Positions 7,473 through 15,891 of a stretch of 34,250 bases of DNA are shown here, in pieces. Made by a program: the position numbers and the translations under genes. The DNA comes from a bacterium. GTDB taxonomy: Bacteria; Actinomycetota; Coriobacteriia; Coriobacteriales; CADBOM01. Each line of letters begins with the position of its first letter. Positions within the stretch are counted from its first letter, which is position 1. Location of the stretch: positions 1 to 34,250 of the forward strand of contig JAILQZ010000056.1 in the NCBI GenBank assembly GCA_024698685.1, read 5' to 3'. Below the pieces are notes generated by a model that worked only from the letters and a program-made list of their open reading frames with translations, did no database searches and was not told the origin of the DNA.

Positions 7473-8771
7473 ATGACCGCGCTCTCAACGATCTTCTGGG
7501 GCATCGTCATCCTCGGGCTGATCGTCTTCATCCATGAAGGCGGCCATTATCTGACTGCGCGTGCGTTCAAGGTGCGCGTCACTGAGTTCATGCTTGGCCT
7601 GCCTGGCCCCAGCATCGGGTTCAAGCCGAAGGGGAGCGAGACGCGCTTCGGCGTGACCGTCGTGCCGCTGGGAGGCTATGCGCGCATCGCGGGCATGGAC
7701 GAGACGTGCGATGAGACCAACCTGCCCACCACCGTCGAGATCCTCTACGCACAGGGGCGGATAGGCTACGAGACAGCCGACTTGCTCTCCGAGAACCTGG
7801 GCTACGATTTCGGCGCGTCGCTAGAGACTCTCTACGATTGGGGTTGCGCCAAGCGCATAAAGAAGGGTCGCGGGATCTTCGAGTACGTGGCGCCGGAGTG
7901 CGATGGCTTCGCCCTGGCCGAGCCGCGCGAGCTCGCCGATCCCGTCGGATTCATCGCTTCCGAGCGCAAGAAGACCTACATCTCGCTTCCGTGGTGGAAG
8001 CGCATGATCATCCTCTTCGGAGGCGCGGGGGCCAACCTGCTGTTCGCGATCATCGTGATCACAGGCATCCTGATGTTCGCAGGCACCGCCAACCCATCGC
8101 TGACCATCTCCGAAGCCTCGCAGGGAATGCCTGCATACGAGGCCGGCATACGAGCGGGGGACACGCTCCTGGCGGTCGATGGCGTTGCTGTCGACGAATG
8201 GATGGAGTTCAGCGAGATCATCTCAGGCCATGAGGTCGGCGACGTCGTCGAGATCGCCTACGAGCGCGATGGCGATCGCTTCGTCGCTACGATCGAGCTT
8301 GCCGAATCCGCCGATGGACGCCCCGTTATCGGCGTGATGTCCGGAACCGAGATCGTCAAGCACGGCTTCTTTGACGCCCTCGGAACATCGTTTTCCTACA
8401 TCGGGCTCGTCACCGAGGCGATCCTCAAGCTGATAAACCCGATGACCACCGCCGAGATAATCAGCGAATCGTCATCGATCATCGGCATCTCGGTCGCCGC
8501 GCGCGAGGCCGCCAGCGCCGGGTGGATCAGCTTCATCTACCTCACAGCCGCGATATCCATCTCGATCGGCCTGATGAACCTGTTGCCGCTCATGCCGCTC
8601 GATGGCGGGCGCATGATCGTCGAGACGGTCCAGCGCATAACGCGCAAGAAGGCATCTACCAGGGTTCTCAACTGGTATTCTATGATTGGAATCGCGCTCG
8701 TCCTCGTCCTTTTCGTCATCGCGATGAAGCAGGACATCACATCGCTGATAACCGGCGTTTGGCCATGGTAG
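7473..8771 (+). CDS. rseP: RseP-like site-2 intramembrane metalloprotease with inserted segment
   Basis: An M50 zinc protease (432 aa) that cuts membrane-embedded substrates, typically anti-sigma factors or signal-peptide remnants. TM1 holds the HExxH motif as H21-E22-G-G-H25. A PDZ domain lies at roughly residues 215-290 (GMPAYEAGIRAGDTLLAVDGVAVDEW). The third zinc ligand motif MPLDGGR and a final TM helix are present. Between IAGMDE (about 77) and the WWKRM helix (about 174) is an extra segment of nearly 90 residues, rich in helix-forming and charged residues, where most RseP proteins have a short linker. The gene starts three bases after dxr. Protease assignment is secure; the substrate is unknown. 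Confidence 0.93.
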   Translation: MTALSTIFWGIVILGLIVFIHEGGHYLTARAFKVRVTEFMLGLPGPSIGFKPKGSETRFGVTVVPLGGYARIAGMDETCDETNLPTTVEILYAQGRIGYETADLLSENLGYDFGASLETLYDWGCAKRIKKGRGIFEYVAPECDGFALAEPRELADPVGFIASERKKTYISLPWWKRMIILFGGAGANLLFAIIVITGILMFAGTANPSLTISEASQGMPAYEAGIRAGDTLLAVDGVAVDEWMEFSEIISGHEVGDVVEIAYERDGDRFVATIELAESADGRPVIGVMSGTEIVKHGFFDALGTSFSYIGLVTEAILKLINPMTTAEIISESSSIIGISVAAREAASAGWISFIYLTAAISISIGLMNLLPLMPLDGGRMIVETVQRITRKKASTRVLNWYSMIGIALVLVLFVIAMKQDITSLITGVWPW

Positions 8772-8783
8772 GAGGTTCGCAAG

Positions 8784-9845
8784 ATGGGTGAGCTGCCAAG
8801 GAATCTGACGCACCGCGTGATGGTGGGGAGCGTGCCAGTAGGGGGAGGGGCCCCCGTCTCCGTGCAGACGATGCTGTCTACGCCGACCTCCGATGTGGAG
8901 CTGGCGCTCAGCGAGATCGCGCGCGTGGTCGACCTCGGCTGCGAGATCGTGCGCTTGGCCATTCCCAGCGAAGCTGAGCTCGAGCCCTTCGGGCGCATCT
9001 GCGAGGCATCGCCTCTGCCCGTGGTCGCCGACATCCACTTCGACTACAAGCTTGCGATCGGCGCCGCAAAGCGCGGAGCCTCAAAGCTGCGCATCAACCC
9101 CGGCAACATCGGCGGCACCGACCGCGTCGATGCGGTGCTCGATGCGGCTGGCGAGGCGGGCATTCCGATCCGCATCGGCGTCAACGGCGGCTCGCTGGAG
9201 CAGCGTCTCCGCGATGCCGAGGGGATGAGCCTGCCAGAGAAGCTCGCTGCGAGCGTCGAGGGCTTCGTCGAGCACTTCGAGAGCCGTGGCTTCGGCGACA
9301 TCGTCGTCTCCGCCAAGGCGCACGACGTGCCGACCACCGTAGAAACGTACAGAATGCTCTCTAAGCGCCTTCCGGGCGTTCCCCTGCACATAGGCGTAAC
9401 CGAGGCCGGAACGCTGCGACAGGGCACTGTGAAGGCTTCTGTGGGCCTTGGAATCCTGCTGGCTGAGGGAATCGGCGACACGCTGCGCGTTTCGCTGACG
9501 GGCAGCATCGACGACGAGGTGCTCGTAGGCTGGGAGATCCTGCAGGCCTGCGGGCTGCGCAGGCGCACGCCCGAGCTCGTGAGCTGTCCGACGTGCGGGC
9601 GTACGCAGATCGACCTCATCCCGATAGCGGAGGAGGTCGCCGCGAGGCTCGCGCGCATCTCCAAGCCGATCAAGGTCGCGGTGATGGGCTGCGTGGTCAA
9701 CGGGCCCGGCGAGGCGGCCGACGCCGACATAGGCATCGCCGGGGGCAAGGGCGAGGGCCTGATCTTCGCGCACGGCGAGGTTTTGCGCAAGGTGCCCGAG
9801 CCCGAGATCGTCGAGGCGCTCTTCGATGAGATAGGCAAGCTCTAG
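8784..9845 (+). CDS. ispG: 4-hydroxy-3-methylbut-2-en-1-yl diphosphate synthase
   Basis: IspG/GcpE (353 aa), the [4Fe-4S] enzyme that converts MEcPP to HMBPP. The TIM-barrel part contains SVQTMLSTPTSDVE, VADIHFDYKLA, LRINPGNIGG and VNGGSLEQR. The cluster ligands are C268 and C271 (SCPTCGRTQID) and C303 (MGCVVNGPGEAADADIGIAGG), the expected three-cysteine pattern. It is the short bacterial form. It follows rseP by 12 bases and closes the block. Electrons probably come from ferredoxin or flavodoxin. Confidence 0.98.
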   Translation: MGELPRNLTHRVMVGSVPVGGGAPVSVQTMLSTPTSDVELALSEIARVVDLGCEIVRLAIPSEAELEPFGRICEASPLPVVADIHFDYKLAIGAAKRGASKLRINPGNIGGTDRVDAVLDAAGEAGIPIRIGVNGGSLEQRLRDAEGMSLPEKLAASVEGFVEHFESRGFGDIVVSAKAHDVPTTVETYRMLSKRLPGVPLHIGVTEAGTLRQGTVKASVGLGILLAEGIGDTLRVSLTGSIDDEVLVGWEILQACGLRRRTPELVSCPTCGRTQIDLIPIAEEVAARLARISKPIKVAVMGCVVNGPGEAADADIGIAGGKGEGLIFAHGEVLRKVPEPEIVEALFDEIGKL

Positions 9846-9856
9846 GCCCAGCTTCC

Positions 9857-9869
9857 GCGGCGGTGCCGC
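9857..9869 (+). terminator. Short hairpin after ispG
   Basis: GCGGC (9857-9861) and GCCGC (9865-9869) form a small stem with a GGT loop in the 148-base gap before proS. No T tract follows, so termination is weakly supported. The gap also holds TGCAT/ATGCA (9919-9930) and a TAGAAT (9952-9957) that could be a -10 for proS. Confidence 0.25.
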
Positions 9870-9993
9870 TTCCTCGCGCATCGTGCGCTGGTTCCCAATC
9901 CGAACTTCCCCCATTTGCTGCATGAATGCATCTGGTGTCCCGCGCATGCAGTAGAATTGTCATACTGTCGCAAAACCGTTTGAGAGGTGCACC

Positions 9994-11721
9994 GTGCTGA
10001 ACCAGATTATGAGAATGAGCAAGATCTACGCGCCGACGCTTAAGGAGGATCCGGTCGATGCCGAGATCGCCTCGCACAAGCTGCTGCTTCGCGCCGCGAT
10101 GATCCGCAAGGTCGCTGCAGGCGTCTACAACTTCTTGCCGCTGGGCTTCGCGGTCCTGCAGAGGGTCGAGGACATCATCCGCGAGGAGATGCAGGCCATC
10201 GGCTCCCAGGAGATCCGCATGTCCGCGCTGCAGCCCGCCGAGCTTTGGCACGAGTCGGGCCGCTGGAACGACTACGGCCCCGAGCTCATGCGCTTGGTCG
10301 ACCGCAACCAGCACGGCTTCTGCCTCGGCCCAACCCACGAGGAGCTCATCACCTCGCTTGTGCGCGACGAGCTGCGCAGCTACAAGGAGCTGCCCAAGTC
10401 GCTCTTCCAGATACAGGTTAAGTTCCGCGATGAGATCCGCCCGCGCTTCGGCCTCCTTCGCGCCAAGGAGTTCGTCATGAAGGACGCCTACAGCTTCCAT
10501 CCCGATCAGGCGTCGCTGCAGGAGCACTACGACGAGATGGGGCGCGCATACGGGCGCATCTGCGATCGCACCGGGCTCGACTATCGCCCCGTAGCGGCGG
10601 ATTCGGGCCAGATCGGCGGCAAGACCTCCGTCGAGTACATGGCGCTGGCCGAGGCTGGCGAGGCAGCGATCGTCTTCTGCGAGTGCGGATACGCCGCCGA
10701 CGTCGAGGCTGCCACTGCGACGATCAAGCCGCTTGTTCACGACGTTCCCGAAATCGATAAGATCTCGACCCCGGGAGTGGGCTCGATCGCCTCGCTTTCG
10801 GAGTTCCTCGGCATCCCCGAGGCCGCCACGGTGAAGGCGTTGATAGGCAAGGGCGCCGACGAGCAGATCGTCGCTATCTTCGTTCCCGGTGACCACGACC
10901 TAAACAACATCAAGATCTGCCACCTCATCCCGGGCTTCGACTTCCTCACCGACGACGAACTCGTCGAGGCTGGCCTTCACAAGGGATCGATCGGGCCTGT
11001 TGGCCTGCCCGAGGGCATCAAGGTGCTCGCGGACGAGTCGCTCAAGAGCGTCGCCAAATGGGTTTGCGGCGCCAACGAGGACGGCTTCCACTATGTGGGC
11101 GCCAAGCTCGGCGCCGACTTCCAGGTTGACGAGTGGGCCGACCTCTGCAACGTCTTCGCCGGCGACTTCTGTCCCGAGTGCGGCAAGCCGCTCGACGAGG
11201 CGCGCGGCATCGAGGTCAGCCAGATCTTCCAGCTCGGCACCAAGTACTCCGACTCGATGGGCGCGACTTACATGGATGAGGATGGCGTGGAGCGCCCGTT
11301 CGTCATGGGTTGCTACGGCGTCGGCGTGACGCGCACTCTCGCGGCCGTCGTCGAGCAGCACAACGACGAGCATGGCATCATCTGGCCGGTCTCGGTCGCC
11401 CCGGCAGAGGTCTGCGTGGTTCCGCTGGCCGCTGGCGACGACATCGTATCCCCGGTGGCCGAGCAGATCGCAACCGAGCTCAACGCAGCTGGGCTCCGCG
11501 TGGCGATCGATGATCGCAACGAGCGCGCCGGCGTGAAGTTCAACGATGCCGACCTCATCGGCTGGCCCTACCAGATCGTCGTCGGCAAGCGCGGCGTGAA
11601 TGAGGGGATCGTAGAGATCAAGGAGCGCGCGACGGGTGAGAAGAGCTCTATCGCGATCTCCGAAGTGGTTGCCAAGATGGTCGAGATCGTCGAGGCTGAG
11701 CGCGAGAAGTACGCATTCTAG
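9994..11721 (+). CDS. proS: Prolyl-tRNA synthetase, bacterial type
   Basis: A class II aminoacyl-tRNA synthetase (575 aa) charging tRNA-Pro. Motif 2 reads FRDEIRPRFGLLRAKEFVMKDAYSFH, and motif 3 lies in VMGCYGVGVTRTLAAVVEQ. Between motifs 2 and 3, residues about 225-400, sits the editing (INS/YbaK-like) domain typical of the bacterial form, with VKALIGKGADEQIVAIFVPGDHDLN. The anticodon-binding domain is C-terminal (residues about 470-575). The GTG at 9994 has GAGAGG six bases upstream; ATG codons at 10009 and 10015 are less well placed. Its terminator follows directly. Confidence 0.97.
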   Translation: MLNQIMRMSKIYAPTLKEDPVDAEIASHKLLLRAAMIRKVAAGVYNFLPLGFAVLQRVEDIIREEMQAIGSQEIRMSALQPAELWHESGRWNDYGPELMRLVDRNQHGFCLGPTHEELITSLVRDELRSYKELPKSLFQIQVKFRDEIRPRFGLLRAKEFVMKDAYSFHPDQASLQEHYDEMGRAYGRICDRTGLDYRPVAADSGQIGGKTSVEYMALAEAGEAAIVFCECGYAADVEAATATIKPLVHDVPEIDKISTPGVGSIASLSEFLGIPEAATVKALIGKGADEQIVAIFVPGDHDLNNIKICHLIPGFDFLTDDELVEAGLHKGSIGPVGLPEGIKVLADESLKSVAKWVCGANEDGFHYVGAKLGADFQVDEWADLCNVFAGDFCPECGKPLDEARGIEVSQIFQLGTKYSDSMGATYMDEDGVERPFVMGCYGVGVTRTLAAVVEQHNDEHGIIWPVSVAPAEVCVVPLAAGDDIVSPVAEQIATELNAAGLRVAIDDRNERAGVKFNDADLIGWPYQIVVGKRGVNEGIVEIKERATGEKSSIAISEVVAKMVEIVEAEREKYAF

Positions 11722-11749
11722 CCGCTAGAGCGCCATATTTGCAAAGGGA

Positions 11750-11783
11750 AGCGCCGCACCCCTGACGGGATACGGCGCTTTTT
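11750..11783 (+). terminator. Rho-independent terminator of proS
   Basis: AGCGCCG (11750-11756) pairs with CGGCGCT (11773-11779), followed by five T (11779-11783), 28 bases after the proS stop. On the minus strand the same stem lies beyond the amidase gene but with a poor T tract. Confidence 0.85.
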
Positions 11784-11814
11784 CGCTCTTGCGAGCGGGC
11801 GTCTTGAAGGCTCG

Positions 11815-13578
11815 CTACATCTTGTAGATGCCCTCGGCCAGCTTCTCGACGATGATATCCTTTCGGCTCTCATACTGCTTCATATCGCTCTTGTTCGAGA
11901 CGAAGCAGACCTCGAGCAGGCATGCTGGCAATTCTCCAGACAGGATCGCGAACTCATCTTTGAGCTTGCCGCGATCCTTCAGCCCAGTGCCCTCGACCAG
12001 GTAGTTGTGCACGGTTGAGCGCATCTTCGATGACCACTTGCTCGCGTTCGTGGAATGGATGTACGACTCCGTGCCAGATGGGCTCGAAGATTCCGAAGAG
12101 TTGAAGTGGATCGATACGATTGCATTGCAGTCGAGCGCGACAGCCTCGGAGTGGCGAAGGTAGTACGGACCGCCGTCATCGTTGACGAATACCTCGATGC
12201 CGTAGGTCGAGCGCAGCTGCTTGGCTACGAGGTTCGCCAGCTCCTTGGTTAGCCTGTACTCCTGATAGCCGTTCTTGCATGCGCCGGGGTCGTTCACGTT
12301 GTTGCCGCGGTTGTTCCAGCCGTGTCCAGCATCGAGGTAGAGCTTGAACCCCTCGATGTCGGTGAGCTTGAAGCCAAGCGTGTAGGCGATCGAGTTGCGC
12401 GTCGACGGGCGCACCGCGGCCTTTCCGCCGAGCACGAAGACCTGCTCGGTGCCGGACTTGGGGATGTAGCTCAGAGTCTTCTCGTTGCTCTTCGAGATCA
12501 GCAGCAGCGTTGCGCCGCGCTTGCCTTGCAGAGGTCCGCCGGAGAGTGCATCCGGCGCGGCGGTGCCAGAGGCGAATGCCGAGTTGTTCCACGTTAGGTA
12601 GCCCTGCTCTACAGCCCATTTCGCAATCTCGCCAGAGGTGACGTAGCGGTTGGCGCCGTAGAGGCGCACGATGTCAGCGCTGCCGGTATTGGCCTCGAGC
12701 CTGTCGGTGAGGTCGTCGTAGATGGCCTTGGAGACAGCCGCTTCGCCGCCGACGACTATCGCCTTGCTGAATGCGGTATCGGCATCGAGCAGGCTCGTCT
12801 GCACCTCATCGAGGATTCCGCTCTTCGGAGTCAGGATGATCGGGATGACCTCCTTGAAGGCGACGGGGGAGATGGAGAGCGCGTCGGCAAAGCCGCCACC
12901 AGATGCGAAGATGATCTGCGAACCATCCCAAAAGCCCTGCTCAAGGCCATATTCGTAGATGGCGGCGCAGGTCTCGTAGCGCGTCTCTCCGCAAAGGCGC
13001 GTCACCGTGATCGAACTCTCCTCCATCTCTGTCACGACATCTTCGCTGACGGCAACCTCGCCACCTACGATGATGACGCTCTCTATGCCGAGCGCTTCGA
13101 GAGCGGAGATGGTATAGGCGGAGAGGTTGGCGGTTGGGGTGAGGAGGATCGGACAATCGATCGCACCGGCGAGCGTGCTTGCGCTGAGGGCATCTGCCCA
13201 TGCGTCACCACCTGCCAGGATAGCGGTCTTGCTGGCCACGCCATCGGGGAACGCTGCTCTGGCGATCTGAGCGGAGGTGTCGTAGCGGGTCTTGCCGGAG
13301 TATGTTGCCACCTTGTAGGTCGCGGCGCTCTTGGTGGCCCTCTTCATTGGAGCGGCTTCGGAGCCGCTGACCTCGTTGGCCAGGGTGTCGGATATCTCCG
13401 GCATGCCCTCGACGCCGTTGGCGAGTGCGTACTCTATCTCAGCATCGGTTGCGATGTAGGTCTCGTCAACGGGATCGATTTCGGTGGTTTCCGCCCCGTC
13501 CGCGAAGGCGATTGCGGAGGCGAGTGCCAGTGCCAGCGACAGGCACAGGAGGAAGGGGAGGGTGCGTTTGAATGCCAT
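11815..13578 (-). CDS. Secreted N-acetylmuramoyl-L-alanine amidase with three CWB2 repeats
   Basis: An exported cell-wall hydrolase (587 aa). A Sec signal peptide covers residues 1-26 (KR followed by a Leu/Ala core and AFA cleavage site). After a linker of about 60 residues, three cell-wall-binding type 2 repeats (about residues 90-390) each show R-Y-(D/E/V)-T, a LAGG/ASG-like strand and a VVGG/VLGG strand; by family knowledge these bind anionic wall polymers non-covalently. The C-terminal 190 residues are an Amidase_3 domain with zinc ligands H (DAGHGW), E (GYQEYRLT) and H (SIHFNSS) and the catalytic E (LLEVCFVSN). The start was chosen at MAFKRT because GGAAAGG precedes it; longer in-frame starts lack a ribosome site and would spoil the signal peptide. 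Confidence 0.93.
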   Translation of the reverse strand: MAFKRTLPFLLCLSLALALASAIAFADGAETTEIDPVDETYIATDAEIEYALANGVEGMPEISDTLANEVSGSEAAPMKRATKSAATYKVATYSGKTRYDTSAQIARAAFPDGVASKTAILAGGDAWADALSASTLAGAIDCPILLTPTANLSAYTISALEALGIESVIIVGGEVAVSEDVVTEMEESSITVTRLCGETRYETCAAIYEYGLEQGFWDGSQIIFASGGGFADALSISPVAFKEVIPIILTPKSGILDEVQTSLLDADTAFSKAIVVGGEAAVSKAIYDDLTDRLEANTGSADIVRLYGANRYVTSGEIAKWAVEQGYLTWNNSAFASGTAAPDALSGGPLQGKRGATLLLISKSNEKTLSYIPKSGTEQVFVLGGKAAVRPSTRNSIAYTLGFKLTDIEGFKLYLDAGHGWNNRGNNVNDPGACKNGYQEYRLTKELANLVAKQLRSTYGIEVFVNDDGGPYYLRHSEAVALDCNAIVSIHFNSSESSSPSGTESYIHSTNASKWSSKMRSTVHNYLVEGTGLKDRGKLKDEFAILSGELPACLLEVCFVSNKSDMKQYESRKDIIVEKLAEGIYKM

Positions 13579-13609
13579 GGTTTCCTTTCCGTTGCGATAT
13601 GCTTCCCCA

Positions 13610-13615
13610 ATTATA
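13610..13615 (-). promoter_or_regulatory. -10 box of the CWB2 amidase gene
   Basis: A perfect TATAAT on the minus strand lies 31 bases upstream of the amidase start. No consensus -35 is seen at the normal distance, so an activator or alternative -35 may be used. Confidence 0.45.
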
Positions 13616-13816
13616 GCGTTCGAACCCCGTTGCGCTCTTAGTCCTAACTTGCGGAAATCTGACAATCTTGCCCAAGGGCTTGCCGACTGGTCGCAAGGGG
13701 CCGATATGGAGAGCTCATGAACCCGTTTGCCCCTCGGCTCGCCCGCCTTTAAGATTGGTTTCAGGTTGTTGAACTAGGCTGAAATTGCCATTGGCAGCAA
13801 GGGGGAGGAGGCCCGT

Positions 13817-14494
13817 ATGGACATATTGGTCGTCGAAGACGAGAAGCGCTTGGCGCAGGCACTGCAGCAGATTCTCACGGAGGCAGGTTACCGCGCCGAT
13901 GCGGTCTACGATGGACGCACTGGATACGAGTACGCCAAGTCCGACTACTACGATGCGATCATCCTCGACGTCATGCTTCCCCTCATGGACGGCTTCGAGG
14001 TCGTCAACAAGCTGCGCCACGACGGCATTTCCACCCCGGTTCTCATGCTCACCGCCCGCTCGCAGCTTGTCGATAAGGTCACCGGTCTCGACAGCGGAGC
14101 CGACGAGTACATGACCAAGCCCTTCGAGCCCGAGGAGCTTCTGGCGCGCTTGCGCGCGCTCACCCGTCGCAAGGGCGAGGTGATCCTCGACGAGCTCAGC
14201 TTCGGCAACCTCACGCTCGACCTCAATACGCGCAACCTTAGCAGCGGAAACAAGTCGGTGCGTCTCTCCTCGCGCGAGTTCGAGGTGCTCAAGCTGCTGA
14301 TGATCAATCCCAAGCAGGCGATCAGCAAGGATCAGATCCTCACGAAGGTTTGGGGAGTGGAATCGGACGTTGTCGACAACTCGGTGGAGGCGTACGTCTC
14401 GTTCCTGCGCAAGAAGCTGAAGTTCCTGAAGGCCGATGTCGCGATCAACACGATCCGTATGGTAGGCTATCGAATGGAAATGCTCTCCGAATAG
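13817..14494 (+). CDS. OmpR/PhoB-family response regulator
   Basis: A two-component response regulator (225 aa). The receiver domain (1-115) has the acidic pair E7-D8, the phosphoacceptor D51 (DAIILDVMLP), T79 and K101 (TKPF). The C-terminal winged helix (about 128-222) shows LSSREFEVLKLLMINPKQAISKDQI and a DNA-contact helix near VVDNSVEAYVSFLRKKL. GGGGGAGGAGG lies just upstream of the ATG. It is followed after 12 bases by its kinase, so the pair is surely one operon. The divergent amidase gene shares the 238-base intergenic region and is an obvious candidate target, but no direct repeat operator was recognised. Confidence 0.96.
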   Translation: MDILVVEDEKRLAQALQQILTEAGYRADAVYDGRTGYEYAKSDYYDAIILDVMLPLMDGFEVVNKLRHDGISTPVLMLTARSQLVDKVTGLDSGADEYMTKPFEPEELLARLRALTRRKGEVILDELSFGNLTLDLNTRNLSSGNKSVRLSSREFEVLKLLMINPKQAISKDQILTKVWGVESDVVDNSVEAYVSFLRKKLKFLKADVAINTIRMVGYRMEMLSE

Positions 14495-14506
14495 GAAAGA
14501 AATCCG

Positions 14507-15856
14507 ATGCTGCGCAAGCTACGCTGGACCTTCATCGGCATCATGATGGCGCTGCTCGCCGTCGTCATGGTCGCCGTCATCATCATCTTCGACATCAGCT
14601 CGTGCAACTCCGAGAAGCGCGAGATAGATGAGGCGCTCGCATCTGCGCTAGAGGCAGGCCCGGAGAGCATGGGACTGCCCTCGATAGGCTACTATGACCT
14701 CGATGATTTCGACGACCTCGATGATTTCGACGATCTCGACGATACCTCTCGCACGCCACCCGAGCCTCCTGAGGGGAAGGGCAACAATGGCAATCGCGGC
14801 GATGGCAGCCGCGGATTCTCAGGTTCGGTTCCGGTCTACTGCGTCAATGTCGATCGCGAAGGCAACATCCTCTTCACGAGCAGCACTGCGCGCATGGACT
14901 CCACAACGCTCAGCGACGGCATAGCGCAGGTGATGGCGCAGCCCAACGCCAAAGGCGAGCTTGCGGAACTCGAGCTGTTCTATGCTTCCGAGAAGACCCC
15001 CAACGGCTATCGCATCGCGTTCGCGGATGCTTCGAAATACCATGACAACGTGCGTCAGACCGTGCTCGTCTCGGTGGGCGTCGGTGCCGGCGCGCTGGCC
15101 ATCCTCTTCATCATCAGCCTTATATTGGCGAAGATCGCAACGCGCCCGGTAGAGGAGGCGTGGAGCAAGCAACAGCGCTTCATCGCCGACGCATCGCATG
15201 AGCTCAAGACCCCGCTGACCGTGATTCTCGCGGACAACGGGATCGTTGCATCGCATCCCGAGTCCACCGTTGCCGAGCAGATGCAGTGGGTCGAGGGGAT
15301 CAACGAGGAGGCCACCAAGATGAAGGGGCTGGTCTCGGACCTTCTGCTGCTTGCTCAGACCGAGCCGGGGGCTATAGCCGAGGACGAGCGGGCTAGCAGG
15401 ATCGAGCGCATCGATCTGTCGACCAGGGTGGAGGAGAGCATCCTCGAGTTCGAGGCCGTGGCCTTCGAGAGCGGCGTGGAGATCGAGGGCAACATCGCGG
15501 AGGGCATCGAGATAGATGGAAGATCGGACGACATCACGCGGCTAGTAGCGATACTTCTCGACAACGCGTGCAAGTACGCTCGCTCGACTATCTGCGTGGA
15601 CCTGCGCAGCGAGGGGGCGCAGGTGGTGCTGACCGTCAACAACGATGGAGATCCGATTGCAAATGAGGATCTGCCGCACCTGTTCGACCGCTTCTACCGC
15701 GCGGACAAGGCGCGCTCGGATGAGAAGCCGGGGTTCGGCCTGGGGCTTTCGATAGCGAAGAACATCGCGGAGGGTCACGGCGGCGAGATCTCGGCGGAGA
15801 GCTCCGAGGCAGTTGGCACCACTTTCACCGTCAAGCTGCCTATTGCGCGCGGATAG
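14507..15856 (+). CDS. Sensor histidine kinase with Asp-rich extracytoplasmic segment
   Basis: A membrane histidine kinase (449 aa). TM1 is at about 9-29 and TM2 at about 186-210; the loop between them is outside the cell. That loop contains DLDD/FDD repeats at about residues 64-79, then a Pro/Gly/Asn/Arg-rich stretch and a short sensor fold. The cytoplasmic part has a HisKA dimerisation domain with H231 (ADASHELKTPLT) and an ATPase domain with N box (LLDNACKYA), G1 (NNDGDPI), F (LFDRFYRAD) and G2 (GFGLGLSIAKNI). The organisation is EnvZ/CpxA-like. The ligand is unknown; metal ions, cationic peptides or wall stress are guesses from the acidic loop. Confidence 0.95.
   Translation: MLRKLRWTFIGIMMALLAVVMVAVIIIFDISSCNSEKREIDEALASALEAGPESMGLPSIGYYDLDDFDDLDDFDDLDDTSRTPPEPPEGKGNNGNRGDGSRGFSGSVPVYCVNVDREGNILFTSSTARMDSTTLSDGIAQVMAQPNAKGELAELELFYASEKTPNGYRIAFADASKYHDNVRQTVLVSVGVGAGALAILFIISLILAKIATRPVEEAWSKQQRFIADASHELKTPLTVILADNGIVASHPESTVAEQMQWVEGINEEATKMKGLVSDLLLLAQTEPGAIAEDERASRIERIDLSTRVEESILEFEAVAFESGVEIEGNIAEGIEIDGRSDDITRLVAILLDNACKYARSTICVDLRSEGAQVVLTVNNDGDPIANEDLPHLFDRFYRADKARSDEKPGFGLGLSIAKNIAEGHGGEISAESSEAVGTTFTVKLPIARG
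14696..14743 (+). repeat. 18-bp tandem repeat in the kinase sensor region
   Basis: Two perfect copies of an 18-base unit (14696-14713 and 14714-14731, GACCTCGATGATTTCGAC) are followed by a 12-base partial copy with two changes. Each encodes D-L-D-D-F-D in frame, so copy number could vary without a frameshift. Confidence 0.85.
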
Positions 15857-15891
15857 CCCGCGAATGCCAAAGGATCGCACCCGCTTTCCCG

